A stretch of 64,000 nucleotides of DNA from Balneola sp. MJW-20 (GCF_040811775.1 NZ_JBFNXW010000001.1:372001-436000), one strand, 5' to 3'; shown: positions 44,253 through 54,068, counted from the stretch's first letter. Numbers and translations: made by a program. The notes: a model not told the origin generated them from the sequence alone.

Positions 44253-45863
44253 ATGAGTCAAGTCAGACCAGACGAAGTTTCTGCCATACTACGCAAACAA
44301 TTATCCGGTTTCGATAATGAAGCTGAAGTATATGATGTAGGTACTGTACTAGAAGTAGGTGACGGTATTGCACGTGTATTCGGGCTGTCACAGGTACAGG
44401 CCGGTGAATTGGTAGAACTACCGGATTCAAAAGATGAAAACGGAAATAGTGTAACCGGAATGGTACTTAACCTTGAAGAGGATAATGTAGGTATCGTACT
44501 TTTCGGTGCATCCAGTTCCGTAGAAGAAGGTCATTCTGTAAAGAGAACCAAAGATATCGCCTCCATTAATATTGGAGATGGCGTTCTCGGTCGTGTGATC
44601 GACCCTCTTGGTAATCCTCTTGATGGTAAAGGACCTATCTCAGGTAAAACGATCAGAGTCCCTCTGGAACGTAAGGCGCCAGGTGTTATCTATCGTGAGC
44701 CTGTAACTGAGCCTATTCAGACTGGTTTGAAAGCGATCGACTCTTTGATCCCGATTGGAAGGGGACAGCGTGAGTTGATTATTGGTGACCGCCAGACAGG
44801 TAAAACCTCTGTAGCTGTCGATACCATTCTTAATCAGAAAGAAACTCAGGATGGTGACAAGCCGGTTTTCTGTATTTATGTGGCAGTTGGCCAGAAAGGC
44901 TCTACGGTTGCTAATATCCAGAAAGTACTGGAAGATAATGGTGCTATGGAGTATTCAGTGATCGTATCTGCTCCTGCCAGTACTACTGCGCCTCTGAGAT
45001 ATGTTGCTCCGTTTGCCGGTGCAGCAATTGGAGAGTTCTTCCGCGATACCGGACGACATGCCTTGGTAGTTTATGATGATCTTTCAAAGCAGGCAGTAGC
45101 TTATCGTGAGATGTCCCTTCTGCTTAAAAGACCTCCGGGACGTGAAGCATATCCCGGTGACGTATTTTATCTTCACAGCCGTCTTCTGGAGCGTGCTGCT
45201 AAGATCATTGATAATGATGACGTAGCACGTGAAATGAACAATATACCTGAAGAACTGAAGCCTATGGTTAAGGGCGGTGGTTCTCTCACCGCATTGCCTG
45301 TAATTGAAACACAGGCCGGTGATGTTTCAGCTTATATTCCAACAAACGTAATTTCTATTACTGATGGACAGATCTTTTTGGATACTGATTTGTTTAATCA
45401 GGGTATCAGACCTGCGATCGATGTGGGTACTTCCGTATCCCGTGTGGGTGGTTCTGCTCAGGTTAAATCCATGAAAAAGCTTTCCGGTACACTGAAGCTT
45501 GATCTTGCTCAGTATCGCGAACTGGAAGCATTTGCTAAATTCGGTTCAGATCTGGATGCTTCTACTCAGGCTCAGCTAAGAAAGGGTGAGCGAACAGTAG
45601 AGCTTCTGAAGCAGGACGTATATCAGCCGCTGGCAGTTGAAAAGCAGATCGCGCTGCTTAAAATAAACAACGTCGGATTACTTGATAAATTAAAAGTAAA
45701 TAAGATCAGTGAGTTTGAAGAGCAATTTCTCGAGAATATTTCCTTGAAGTATGAGAAGGAAATGGATGCTCTATCCAAGAGTGGTGTACTCGATGATGCT
45801 TTTGGCGATAAGCTTGTTGAAGCAGCGCAACATGTAATTGACCAGATCACAGCAACGGACTAA
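44253..45863 (+). CDS. atpA: F1Fo ATP synthase subunit alpha
   Basis: The noncatalytic nucleotide-binding subunit of F1. The 536-aa protein has Walker A GDRQTGKT (178-185), the [14 protein letters not shown] Walker B region, and the family signature [15 protein letters not shown] slight C-terminal extension compared with the 513 aa of E. coli is normal in this group. The atpD and atpC genes, which encode beta and epsilon, do not follow; they must lie elsewhere. Confidence 0.98.
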   Translation: MSQVRPDEVSAILRKQLSGFDNEAEVYDVGTVLEVGDGIARVFGLSQVQAGELVELPDSKDENGNSVTGMVLNLEEDNVGIVLFGASSSVEEGHSVKRTKDIASINIGDGVLGRVIDPLGNPLDGKGPISGKTIRVPLERKAPGVIYREPVTEPIQTGLKAIDSLIPIGRGQRELIIGDRQTGKTSVAVDTILNQKETQDGDKPVFCIYVAVGQKGSTVANIQKVLEDNGAMEYSVIVSAPASTTAPLRYVAPFAGAAIGEFFRDTGRHALVVYDDLSKQAVAYREMSLLLKRPPGREAYPGDVFYLHSRLLERAAKIIDNDDVAREMNNIPEELKPMVKGGGSLTALPVIETQAGDVSAYIPTNVISITDGQIFLDTDLFNQGIRPAIDVGTSVSRVGGSAQVKSMKKLSGTLKLDLAQYRELEAFAKFGSDLDASTQAQLRKGERTVELLKQDVYQPLAVEKQIALLKINNVGLLDKLKVNKISEFEEQFLENISLKYEKEMDALSKSGVLDDAFGDKLVEAAQHVIDQITATD

Positions 45864-45872
45864 TACCTACTG

Positions 45873-46757
45873 ATGGCTAACTTACGCGACATACGTAACC
45901 GGATTACTTCAGTAAATAATACTCAGCAGATCACCAAAGCTATGAAGATGGTAGCAGCGGCTAAACTGAGAAAGGCACAGGAACGCATGACCAAAACGCG
46001 TCCATATGCCAATAAAATTCAGGATGTAGCCGGCCGACTGGTTGGCAGCAAGACGGGATCTTTGCCTGTTATGAGAAGTCCCGAAAAAACTGAAAAAGTA
46101 TTATTTATTATTGTAGGTTCGGATCGCGGTCTTTGTGGCGGATTTAATAATAACCTCTTCAAAGAAGTGGAAAAAAAGTTAGCTGCAGAATTCAGTTCTT
46201 ACATGGAGAACGACGCATTGTCGCTGATCACGATCGGTAAAAAGGCAAGCAGCCATTTTAAGAAGCGTAATTACGATGTGATTGAAAGTTTTCCGGGTTT
46301 CTTTGATGACATTCAGTATGAAGCAACATCAGCGATCATGGAAAGAGCAACTGATATGTTCGTTAGTGGCAATTATGATGAAGTTTATATTGCATATAAT
46401 GAATTTAAATCGGTGATCGCTCAGACCCGTAAGATCCAGAAAGTGTTGCCCATCGATCCAGCGCAACTTGCCGGAGAAGACAACAGTGATTCAATTGAGT
46501 ATATATACGAGCCAGGCTCTGAAGCAATACTCTCAAAACTACTTCCCCTTCATTTGAATATTCAGTTATGGAGAGGAGTACTTGAATCCAATGCATCTGA
46601 ACAGGGCGCACGTATGACTGCGATGGACAGTGCTACTGAAAATGCAAAAGACCTTGAAAGAGATCTCAGGCTTGAATATAATCAGGCTCGACAGAGTGCA
46701 ATTACTACAGAAATTTCAGAAATTGTTTCCGGTGCTCAGGCACTTGAAGAATCATAG
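45873..46757 (+). CDS. atpG: F1Fo ATP synthase subunit gamma
   Basis: The rotor shaft of F1, 294 aa, with the conserved N-terminal ITKAMKMVAAAKLRKAQ helix, the VGSDRGLCGGFNNNLF motif, and the C-terminal ARMTAMDSATENA helix that enters the alpha-beta ring. Nine nt separate it from atpA. The last base of its TAG stop is the first base of the tRNA-Ser gene, so the tRNA must be excised from the end of this mRNA or expressed from an internal promoter. Confidence 0.97.
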   Translation: MANLRDIRNRITSVNNTQQITKAMKMVAAAKLRKAQERMTKTRPYANKIQDVAGRLVGSKTGSLPVMRSPEKTEKVLFIIVGSDRGLCGGFNNNLFKEVEKKLAAEFSSYMENDALSLITIGKKASSHFKKRNYDVIESFPGFFDDIQYEATSAIMERATDMFVSGNYDEVYIAYNEFKSVIAQTRKIQKVLPIDPAQLAGEDNSDSIEYIYEPGSEAILSKLLPLHLNIQLWRGVLESNASEQGARMTAMDSATENAKDLERDLRLEYNQARQSAITTEISEIVSGAQALEES

Positions 46758-46843
46758 GAGAGTTGGCAGAGTGGTCGAATGCGGTGGTCTTGAAAACCAT
46801 TGAGGCCTCACGGTCTCCGGGGGTTCGAATCCCTCACTCTCCG
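46757..46843 (+). tRNA. tRNA-Ser (anticodon TGA)
   Basis: An 87-nt type II tRNA. The 7-bp acceptor stem (GGAGAGT with ACTCTCC), a D-arm with GCAGAGTGGTCGAATGC, an anticodon stem-loop GGTCTTGAAAACC with TGA, a long variable arm, and the T-loop GGTTCGAATCC are all present. Discriminator base is G. CCA is not encoded in full; GCA follows the stem. It starts on the last base of atpG. Confidence 0.96.
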
Positions 46844-46844
46844 C

Positions 46845-46875
46845 AAATAGCCCCTTTATGGGGCTATTTCTTTTT
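46845..46875 (+). terminator. Intrinsic terminator after atpG/tRNA-Ser
   Basis: A perfect 10-bp stem (aaatagcccc, 46845-46854, with ggggctattt, 46860-46869), 5-nt loop and a T-run after it. It begins 2 nt past the tRNA, and ends the long unit that starts upstream of the M23 peptidase. Confidence 0.92.
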
Positions 46876-46896
46876 AAATAATCGTACTGTGCCCTC

Positions 46897-46910
46897 GTTA
46901 GAGCTCTAAC
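46897..46910. promoter_or_regulatory. Perfect 14-bp palindrome before the TolC-like gene (possible operator)
   Basis: gttagagctctaac is a perfect 14-bp palindrome ending 12 nt before the ATG of the TolC-like gene. It lacks a loop and a T-run, so it is not a terminator. A dimeric repressor site is the simplest reading, though no regulator gene is adjacent. Confidence 0.4.
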
Positions 46911-46922
46911 AAACTGAATTAT

Positions 46923-48323
46923 ATGACAGCACGAAGCTTCTTTAAAATTCTTTTCATAATGATCCTGATCCCCTCAGGATCTTACGCACAGGATACCCTG
47001 CAGATTACATATCCGGACTTTGTACAAAGGGTGATGCAGAACTCAGGTAAACTGGATTTCGATCGTCAGGATGTCGCTCTGGCAGAGAACAGGATCGATC
47101 AGGCTCAGTCCTCCCGTTGGATACCCAGTGTTAGGCTTCAGACTCAGCATGGATTAGTTCCGGCAGTAAGAAGTGATAGTGTGCTTCCCTGGGGCGATCC
47201 TCTGCCTAAGGACGAATATTACCTTGATCCTAATCTCAGAAACGACTGGAACAATTGGGCTATTTATAACCGGGGTGAATTAAGTGCAGTACAACCTTTG
47301 TATACCTGGGGTGCTATTAATAAAGCGGTAGATGCAGCAAGGAAGGGAGCAGAATCCGCACGTTACCAGTTCGAAGCTCAGAAAGTGGACATGGAAATTC
47401 GCTTATTTGAATTGTATTTCAGTTATGTGCTTGCACTTGAGATCGAAAGACTATTAGGGGAAGCAGATGATACGATAGGTAAAGTAGAGCGTCAGATAAA
47501 TGATATGGAAGAAGAGGGGGATCCGGACCTGGATATTTCTGAGGTGTATAAATTCCGCATCTTCCAATCAGAATTTGAGATCCAGAGGGAAGAAGTGTAC
47601 CGGAACCTGGAATTTATACAGGAGACCTGGAATTATTTTTTAAGAGACGGGAATAACTCAGTTTATGAGCCTCAGGTGCGGTTTCTCGACCCGGTCAGTA
47701 AGGAATTCCAGGATATTTCCTTTTATCAGCAGGCAGCATTCAATAACCGGCCCGAATTGAAAGCACTGAAAGCCGGTGAAGAGGCTACCGATACCTACAT
47801 AGAGTCTCTGAAAAGACAGAATCTGCCGGGTCTGTTCGTAGGAGGATATATCCGATATGCTAATACGCCTAACCGGCCATTTCAGGATAATCCATTTATA
47901 GAAAACACTACTAACTTTTTTAACGGTGGTTTCGGATTTACCATACGGCAGAATCTGAATTTCTTCCAAATGAGATCCAATCTAGAAAGATCCCGGATCG
48001 AACTCAGAAAAGTAAGCTATGCCAGGGATGCAGCCAGAGACGGTGTGCTCTTAGAAGTAAACAATAATTACCGAAAAGCCAGAGTAGCAGATATAAGAGT
48101 AAAAAGAACGGATGATGCCCTGGTAACTTCCAAAGAATGGAAAAGGCAGGAACAACAGGATTATGATTTCGGTATAGGGGAAGTGAAGGATCTTATCGAT
48201 TCAATGAAAAAAGAACTGGAACTTAAACTTCAGTTAAAACAATTTATATTTGAGTACAACAAATCCCTGGCCGAACTAAATAAATCGGCAGGTATTCCGT
48301 TAACGACTCTGATCACAAACTGA
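46923..48323 (+). CDS. TolC-family outer-membrane efflux protein
   Basis: A 466-aa exported protein with signal peptide (to about residue 23, SYAQ). It has the OEP pattern of two related halves, each with long amphipathic helices (ALAENRIDQAQSSRWIPSVRLQ in the first and KQFIFEYNKSLAELNKSAG at the end) and short beta segments. TolC-like proteins form the outer-membrane duct of tripartite exporters; no periplasmic adaptor or pump is adjacent. mlaC follows by 11 nt, so the two are probably cotranscribed. Confidence 0.85.
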   Translation: MTARSFFKILFIMILIPSGSYAQDTLQITYPDFVQRVMQNSGKLDFDRQDVALAENRIDQAQSSRWIPSVRLQTQHGLVPAVRSDSVLPWGDPLPKDEYYLDPNLRNDWNNWAIYNRGELSAVQPLYTWGAINKAVDAARKGAESARYQFEAQKVDMEIRLFELYFSYVLALEIERLLGEADDTIGKVERQINDMEEEGDPDLDISEVYKFRIFQSEFEIQREEVYRNLEFIQETWNYFLRDGNNSVYEPQVRFLDPVSKEFQDISFYQQAAFNNRPELKALKAGEEATDTYIESLKRQNLPGLFVGGYIRYANTPNRPFQDNPFIENTTNFFNGGFGFTIRQNLNFFQMRSNLERSRIELRKVSYARDAARDGVLLEVNNNYRKARVADIRVKRTDDALVTSKEWKRQEQQDYDFGIGEVKDLIDSMKKELELKLQLKQFIFEYNKSLAELNKSAGIPLTTLITN

Positions 48324-48334
48324 GACTTAGACGA

Positions 48335-48946
48335 ATGAAAAGATTTACTACGGCATTTTTATTTTTAGGGCTGATCATTTCAACCGCCATTCAGGTTCAG
48401 GCACAAAAATCTGAAGCGGATGTGAAGAACCTGCTGGAACAAAGAGATCAGGAGATCAAAGATCTGCTGGGTCCGGAAGGCACTGAATACACCGATGACC
48501 AGAGAGCAAAGCTCAAAAACATTATCAACGGCATTATTGATTTTGAAGCAATGGCCAAAGTGGCACTAGAAGGTACTTTTGATACCCTGAGTGATGAGAA
48601 TCGAGCTGAATTTGTGGATCTGTTTTCTACGATCATACGGGATCAGTCCCTCAACAAACTGGACATCTACCGTGCAGATGTAGATTATGAGCTGATCAAT
48701 GTAAACGGTGATGATGCCAGAGTCGAAACGATCGCTGAACTAGACGAGATCCGTACTCCCGTTTATTACGATATGTATTATAAAGGCTCGGAATGGGTCA
48801 TCACGGATATGTCTATTGATGATGTATCCACAGCGAACTCATACCAGAAGCAGTTTACCCGCATTATAAACAAAAGGGGATTTGATGGCTTAATGGACGT
48901 TCTGAGAAAAAGAGCGGCACGGGCCACATCTACTTCTTCCGAGTAG
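48335..48946 (+). CDS. mlaC: MlaC/Ttg2D-family phospholipid-binding periplasmic protein
   Basis: A 203-aa protein with signal peptide (to about residue 24, VQAQ). The MlaC pattern is present: a helical start (VKNLLEQRDQEIKDLL), IIDFEAMAKVALEGTFDTLSDENRAEFVDLFSTII, then a beta-sheet half (VETIAEL, PVYYDMYYKGSEWVITDMSIDD). MlaC carries phospholipids between the outer-membrane MlaA and the inner-membrane MlaFEDB transporter. None of those genes is in the window. Its last 17 nt overlap the 3' end of the convergent flippase gene. Confidence 0.88.
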   Translation: MKRFTTAFLFLGLIISTAIQVQAQKSEADVKNLLEQRDQEIKDLLGPEGTEYTDDQRAKLKNIINGIIDFEAMAKVALEGTFDTLSDENRAEFVDLFSTIIRDQSLNKLDIYRADVDYELINVNGDDARVETIAELDEIRTPVYYDMYYKGSEWVITDMSIDDVSTANSYQKQFTRIINKRGFDGLMDVLRKRAARATSTSSE

Positions 48947-50426
48947 ATCTGATCTTCTCAATTAAGCGGTTTAGGTAATTTCCTCCAAGCAGAGCGGTAT
49001 ATGTTGCCAATACTATCGCAGTAAGTGCCGTTGTATTCAGCAGGTTTTCTGTGAACCAGCCTATTTGTGTCCAACCGATGAAAAGTACTCCCGAAGCTAC
49101 CAGACCTGCAAGGTGAGGCCGGTACATCAGATCCCATCTTAGTTTAGTATGGGCCACCTTACGTGCTTCATAGACCTCAAGACTATTAAGAGCCAGCATC
49201 GCTATGGCAGAGGCTAATGCAGCTCCGATAATGCCATATTTCGGGATCAGTATAAGATTGAGACAGAAATTAGTCACAGATACCAGAATACTGTTAAGAA
49301 GCGTAAGTCTGGAGTGACCCGTCATGGCCACGATATTGGCTGCAAGAGAAAATGAACAGTACATATAGGGAATAGGCAGCAGGAAGTACATGAAAGTAGC
49401 AGAACCCTCATAATCTTCTACTACAAAATTCAGTACTGGTAGTTTATAGATAGCAATGATGAGTAAAAGAGGGATAGCAATGGTTGCGATCCAGCCAGCT
49501 GTTCTTGAAAAGTGCTCAGACAATTCTTTGTACTTTTGTTCTTTGTGCAGGCGTACTATGAAAGGGGCAAAAGCATTGGAAAAGATGAACTTCACAGAAC
49601 GAACCTCACGGACGATCATGGATCCCGCACCATAATATCCGACTACAGTTGCACTAAATCCGAATGCGGGAAGCATCAGGACGTCCAGTCCCGTTATAAA
49701 CCGGTTTAAGGTCATATTGATATTCTGGGGTATTGCGAAGTCGATCAGCTCCTTATTGATGCGATAGTGTCTGAAAGCAAGAAACAAACGTGACCAGCTT
49801 AACTCTCTGCTGTAAAAATACAGTGCAAATATACACAGGATCAGTTGTGTGGCTAAATATGCTACAGCCAGCCCTGTTACCCCGGGGATCAGGTAATAGA
49901 AAAGTACAGAGCATCCCAGCAAACAAACCGGTCTCAACCAGCCTGAACTTATGGCATCATATTTCATGATCTTTAGTCCCTGGGTAGCAGCAAGAATGAT
50001 CCTTTCTGATGCAAGTAAGGGAATAGCAAAGATCATAAAGCGGAACATGGTATTCAGTCCTTCAGAAAAGTCATCACCATATACCATTTCAAGGATATTA
50101 CTGCCAAAGAAAACTCCTATTGCCAGAATGAGCCCGGACAGACCTATGCTCCATGTAAATGCATTTGCAAGAGAAGTATAAAGATCAGACTGTTCGGATG
50201 GATCATCCGAATGCCTGGAAACGAAGATCATAGCTCCATCTTTAAAGCCTGAAGTCAGAAAAGCGATGACGATCTCTATGGCTATCGTGGCGGTAATAAA
50301 AAGTCCGAAGACATCAGTACCGTACAGACGGTTTACCACCACCAGAAATACGGGTGCGGCCATCTTGCCGACTACTCCCAGAAAATTTACAAGGGCTCCT
50401 TTTTTAAGGTCTGATGCAATACTCAT
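48930..50426 (-). CDS. Wzx-like polysaccharide flippase (MOP superfamily)
   Basis: A 498-aa polytopic inner-membrane protein with about 12-14 hydrophobic helices. The first helix region (KGALVNFLGVVGKMAAPVFLVVVNRLYGTDVFGLFITATI) is the typical entry of polysaccharide_synt flippases, which move lipid-linked oligosaccharides across the membrane. It overlaps the upstream glycosyltransferase by 4 nt. A second flippase at 54061 suggests two separate glycans, or redundancy. Confidence 0.87.
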   Translation of the reverse strand: MSIASDLKKGALVNFLGVVGKMAAPVFLVVVNRLYGTDVFGLFITATIAIEIVIAFLTSGFKDGAMIFVSRHSDDPSEQSDLYTSLANAFTWSIGLSGLILAIGVFFGSNILEMVYGDDFSEGLNTMFRFMIFAIPLLASERIILAATQGLKIMKYDAISSGWLRPVCLLGCSVLFYYLIPGVTGLAVAYLATQLILCIFALYFYSRELSWSRLFLAFRHYRINKELIDFAIPQNINMTLNRFITGLDVLMLPAFGFSATVVGYYGAGSMIVREVRSVKFIFSNAFAPFIVRLHKEQKYKELSEHFSRTAGWIATIAIPLLLIIAIYKLPVLNFVVEDYEGSATFMYFLLPIPYMYCSFSLAANIVAMTGHSRLTLLNSILVSVTNFCLNLILIPKYGIIGAALASAIAMLALNSLEVYEARKVAHTKLRWDLMYRPHLAGLVASGVLFIGWTQIGWFTENLLNTTALTAIVLATYTALLGGNYLNRLIEKIRSTRKK

Positions 50427-51433
50427 GATCCACTAAGGGCCTGATCGTATAATGTTTCCAGCTCTTTCACCCTTTCAAAAAGATCATATTCTGCTTCCAT
50501 CTTTTTACGGGCCAGAATTCCCATTTCAACCCTTTTTTGAGGTTCCACAGCCATGTATTTCATGGCACGAAAAAGCGCATCTATATTTCTCTCCGGAACC
50601 AGCAAGCCGGTCTTTTGATCTTCAATGATCTCCGGAATCCCTCCGTGCCAAGTACCGATAGAAGGTAATCCCACTGCCGCGGCTTCTTTGATAACGATCA
50701 GGCCGCTTTCCCGGTCATGGTCGGAAGCTGTAACGCTTGGTGCAACAAGTACATGAGAGCGGGAAAGATAGTTACTTATTTCTTCGGAGGATTTGATCCC
50801 AAGGAATTTTACTGAATCTTCTAATCCAAGAGATGATACGAGTTCTTTGCAGGTCTGTTCATTTTCTCCGCTCCCGATAAAATCCATGGTAGCAGTTTTT
50901 CCTTCATCTTTTAACCTTTTAAATGCATTGATCGAGTATATATGACCTTTTTTTGGAGTAAAACGGCCGATCATAAGAAATCTGAGTGGTTCATTTTCAT
51001 TTACCGGTTGAGGCTCGGTGTAGGAAAAGCGATGAAGGTCAATTCCCAGCCGGTAAACTTTAACTTTTTCTTTCGGTGCACCCAATTCGATCAGCAAAGA
51101 CTTTAATTCAGTGCTGGCAGCCAGTAAAAGGGAAGCATATTCAAAGATCTTTCGTGATTTGCGGCTATATTTTCGATTATGATATTTATTTCTCTCCCTG
51201 CCAATCAGAGCGGCAACATCATATCCATGAAAAGTTACGACCAGCGGTAGTTTATGTCGGCGGGCAAAGGGGAGAGCATACATAGCTCCGGTACCAAAAT
51301 GAGCATGCACCAGATCAAATGACCCTTTATTCAGAAGCTTATCAAAGCGAGGATTTATAATAAAATTCCGGTACATCATACGTTCTATCGCATTCCGGCA
51401 GGAATAGACCGGCTGATGAGTAAATCGATCCAT
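50423..51433 (-). CDS. GT4-family glycosyltransferase with uncertain N-terminus
   Basis: From the first ATG (51433) it encodes 336 aa with GT-B features: VHAHFGTGAMYALPFARR and VVTFHGYDVAAL in the N-terminal half, and the EX7E-type motif RESGLIVIKEAAAVGLPS with GIPEII in the C-terminal half. The frame stays open 53 codons upstream of the ATG and encodes a normal GT4 N-terminus there (IALFVRSYLPYSQTFIHDEIRAH), but that stretch has no ATG, GTG or TTG before the in-frame TAA at 51593-51595. ATA codons at 51563-51565 and 51545-51547 are where a start would be expected; the second is preceded by purine-rich gaaaagaag. The true start may be nonstandard or mutated. Confidence 0.8.
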   Translation of the reverse strand: MDRFTHQPVYSCRNAIERMMYRNFIINPRFDKLLNKGSFDLVHAHFGTGAMYALPFARRHKLPLVVTFHGYDVAALIGRERNKYHNRKYSRKSRKIFEYASLLLAASTELKSLLIELGAPKEKVKVYRLGIDLHRFSYTEPQPVNENEPLRFLMIGRFTPKKGHIYSINAFKRLKDEGKTATMDFIGSGENEQTCKELVSSLGLEDSVKFLGIKSSEEISNYLSRSHVLVAPSVTASDHDRESGLIVIKEAAAVGLPSIGTWHGGIPEIIEDQKTGLLVPERNIDALFRAMKYMAVEPQKRVEMGILARKKMEAEYDLFERVKELETLYDQALSGS

Positions 51434-51729
51434 ATTGTGGGTATCCTGGCAAAAGATACTAACATGTACTTTTTCAGAATGAGCCCGGATCTCATCATGA
51501 ATGAATGTCTGTGAATAGGGCAGATAAGATCTTACAAATAACGCTATGTTCTTCTTTTCAGCTATTTCGGTAAATGTGGGTCTGGATTCGCGTTAAGATA
51601 CTTAAATCATTAAAATAAGTAATCTGAATCTGTTCTTGTCACTGATGAAGCCTTAACTTAACAGACTTTAGGTTAGTATGGTATAAAATCCGTAAATTTA
51701 GTGGCTTTACTAAAAAATATGCATCTACT

Positions 51730-52758
51730 TTGAAAAAATTTCCGAACCGCCACCTCGACCCTGAAGGCTATGTCTATGTAAGCTATGGGCATCCAAAATA
51801 CCTGGAGCATGTGATCGCTTCAATTGTGAGCTTGAGAAGGTATGACAAGGATCGCCCGGTAGCATTGGTTTGTGAAGATAAGCACAGATCCTTACTGGAA
51901 GAACATGGCCTGGACCATTTGTTTGATGTGATTTTTAAACTGGATGATGACCATGCTTCTATTGTAGGGTTTAAACACAATACTCATCATTATCTGATCT
52001 TTGAAAAGAATCTCTTTCTGGATAGTGATATTGTGTGGTGCAAGGATCCTGATCCGCTCTGGAGATCTTTTTCAGCTTATGATTTTACGATTACAGGTAA
52101 TCTGATATCGGATAATTTCTTTGGGGCTCCAAAAGGACTGGGAGTGTTAAAGGATATCATTTTACGCAGAAGGAAACGTACACTGAAAAGATTTGATCTT
52201 ACCTATCTGAGCAGAGTACAGTCCGGAATGATCTATGCAAGTAGCCCCAAAGTTGCTAAAAAGGTAAACGAAGGAGCTTCCGAGTTTCTGTCAAAGAAGC
52301 ATTTGACTCATTTTCAAAGCAGGAAAATGGAAAAGGGCAGAAGCATGGAATCCTGTGAATGGAGCCTGGCCATGTCTATGTCCCGTAATAATATTCCGGT
52401 TTACCCGTGGCTTCAGGGTCATACCAGTCCGCAGCTGGATTATATAAGTGATTTCACGGATCATGATAAAGACTTTGTCTATGTGTCTTGTAAGTACTAC
52501 AGCGATAATTTCATATTTTCGATGAGGGGACTGAAGAGTAAGATCCTGCGTAAGCTTTTGATGGGGATATTCAGTTTTCTTCCCGGAAAATCAGATTATC
52601 TGATGACCACACCGTATTGCCTGCATTTTGGATGGTATCACCAAAAAGAACCGTTTTATTCTTTTTCAGATCGTACCTGGGCAGAATTGACCGGTGATTC
52701 AAAAAGTACATTACTGAGTGATCTGTTGTCCCGCAAAACGGGCACTCAGGATATCTGA
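51730..52758 (+). CDS. GT-A fold (GT8-like) glycosyltransferase
   Basis: A 342-aa protein. The N-terminal VYVSYGHPKYLEHVIASIVSLRRYD and the metal-binding DxD motif in NLFLDSDIVWCKDP (about residues 95-108) indicate a retaining GT-A enzyme of the GT8 or similar type. No signal or membrane helix apart from a hydrophobic stretch near 275. The start is TTG (51730); the ATG at 51719 is out of frame and hits a stop within four codons. It is divergent from the GT4 gene at 51433. The acceptor is unknown; the setting points to a surface polysaccharide. Confidence 0.75.
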   Translation: MKKFPNRHLDPEGYVYVSYGHPKYLEHVIASIVSLRRYDKDRPVALVCEDKHRSLLEEHGLDHLFDVIFKLDDDHASIVGFKHNTHHYLIFEKNLFLDSDIVWCKDPDPLWRSFSAYDFTITGNLISDNFFGAPKGLGVLKDIILRRRKRTLKRFDLTYLSRVQSGMIYASSPKVAKKVNEGASEFLSKKHLTHFQSRKMEKGRSMESCEWSLAMSMSRNNIPVYPWLQGHTSPQLDYISDFTDHDKDFVYVSCKYYSDNFIFSMRGLKSKILRKLLMGIFSFLPGKSDYLMTTPYCLHFGWYHQKEPFYSFSDRTWAELTGDSKSTLLSDLLSRKTGTQDI

Positions 52759-52781
52759 CCAACTTAGAACCTTTATCCGTT

Positions 52782-54068
52782 TTGGCCGACCAGTCTAAAA
52801 GACTATTGATGTTTGCTCCTTATTTTCCTCCCAGGAGACGCGTGGGTGCGATCAGAAGCTATCGGTTTGCATCAGCACTGGCTTCCGGGGGATGGAAAGT
52901 AAAGGTGATATGTCTGGCTACTCCCGGCGGTGAGCTTACTGAAACGGAGAGAGAGGCATTGAAAGATGTGGAAATCTCTGAGATCAGTTCACCTATCGAT
53001 AAGACAACGGCTCCATCCCGATCTTCCATCGAATCAAAGAAAGTTAAAAAGGAAGGATGGGTCAGTAAATGGATCGATGATCAGTTTCCAATTGATACCT
53101 GGTACCCATTATTCCGTCTGTATAAGAACAGGATCACTGAATTGATCAGTGAATTTAATCCGGATGTGATCTGGTCCACTTCTGATCCATGGTCATCAAA
53201 TATGATCATCGCAGACATTTCCGAAAGACTGAGTATACCCTGGGTTGCAGATCAGAGGGATCCATGGACCTTATGTGATGTTCGCTTCCCTGAGAACGGA
53301 CCGATAGCCAGATTCGCGGCAAGAAGAGCTGAGAAAAAGATCATGGATAGGGCAGACCATATTGTGTTTACAGCTCTCGAGACTACAAAAAAATACATTG
53401 AAGCTTATCCGGAGATAATAGATAAAGTCAGCACGATCTATAACAGTTATGATCCGTCACTGATCAATTCTCCCGGTCAGACTGGTGAAAGTCAATATTT
53501 CGACCTTTTATTTCTGGGTCGATTCCGGCCACTGTCATCCGCAGCTGCGATCACGGATGTACTCAGGAAATTGAAAGAAAAATATCCTGGACTGGCTTCT
53601 AAAGTACGGGTGATTTCTTATGGTGCTTTATCACCGGATGATATGCAGCGTGTCAGGGATGCAGGATTAGAACTTCAGTTCGTGGTCAGAGAACGGGTAC
53701 CGAATGAAAAAGTTCCTGCAGAAATTTCCGGTGCAGACATGCTATTGCTCAGCACGGAAATGGATAGAAATGATATCATACCGGCAAAACTCATTGATTA
53801 TCTGCCTTATGATAAACCGGTACTTTCCCTGAATGAAAGTCCTGAAGTACAGGATATACTCAAGAAAACGAACAGGGGAGTGCAGTTTGGCCGTAAGAAC
53901 TTTGATGAGGCTGCAGAATTTCTTGCTCAAGCGATCAGAAAACAAAATGAAGGGAAGTGGCCTTTAAATGAATTTGAAGCAGTCAGAGAGGAAATAACAC
54001 CTTTCGAGATCACCTATACAAAAAGTCAGCTGGAAGAGATTTTGCTGAAAGTATCGGAAGATGTCTAA
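52782..54068 (+). CDS. GT4-like glycosyltransferase
   Basis: A 428-aa GT-B protein with the start motif RLLMFAPYFPPRRRVGAIRSYRFA and a C-terminal nucleotide-sugar site (PAKLIDYLPYDKPVLSLNESPEV). It is related in layout to the enzyme at 38633. The start is TTG 52782; an ATG at codon 10 would remove the conserved KRLL strand. It overlaps the flippase gene by 8 nt, so export and synthesis of the same glycan are likely coupled. Confidence 0.83.
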   Translation: MADQSKRLLMFAPYFPPRRRVGAIRSYRFASALASGGWKVKVICLATPGGELTETEREALKDVEISEISSPIDKTTAPSRSSIESKKVKKEGWVSKWIDDQFPIDTWYPLFRLYKNRITELISEFNPDVIWSTSDPWSSNMIIADISERLSIPWVADQRDPWTLCDVRFPENGPIARFAARRAEKKIMDRADHIVFTALETTKKYIEAYPEIIDKVSTIYNSYDPSLINSPGQTGESQYFDLLFLGRFRPLSSAAAITDVLRKLKEKYPGLASKVRVISYGALSPDDMQRVRDAGLELQFVVRERVPNEKVPAEISGADMLLLSTEMDRNDIIPAKLIDYLPYDKPVLSLNESPEVQDILKKTNRGVQFGRKNFDEAAEFLAQAIRKQNEGKWPLNEFEAVREEITPFEITYTKSQLEEILLKVSEDV

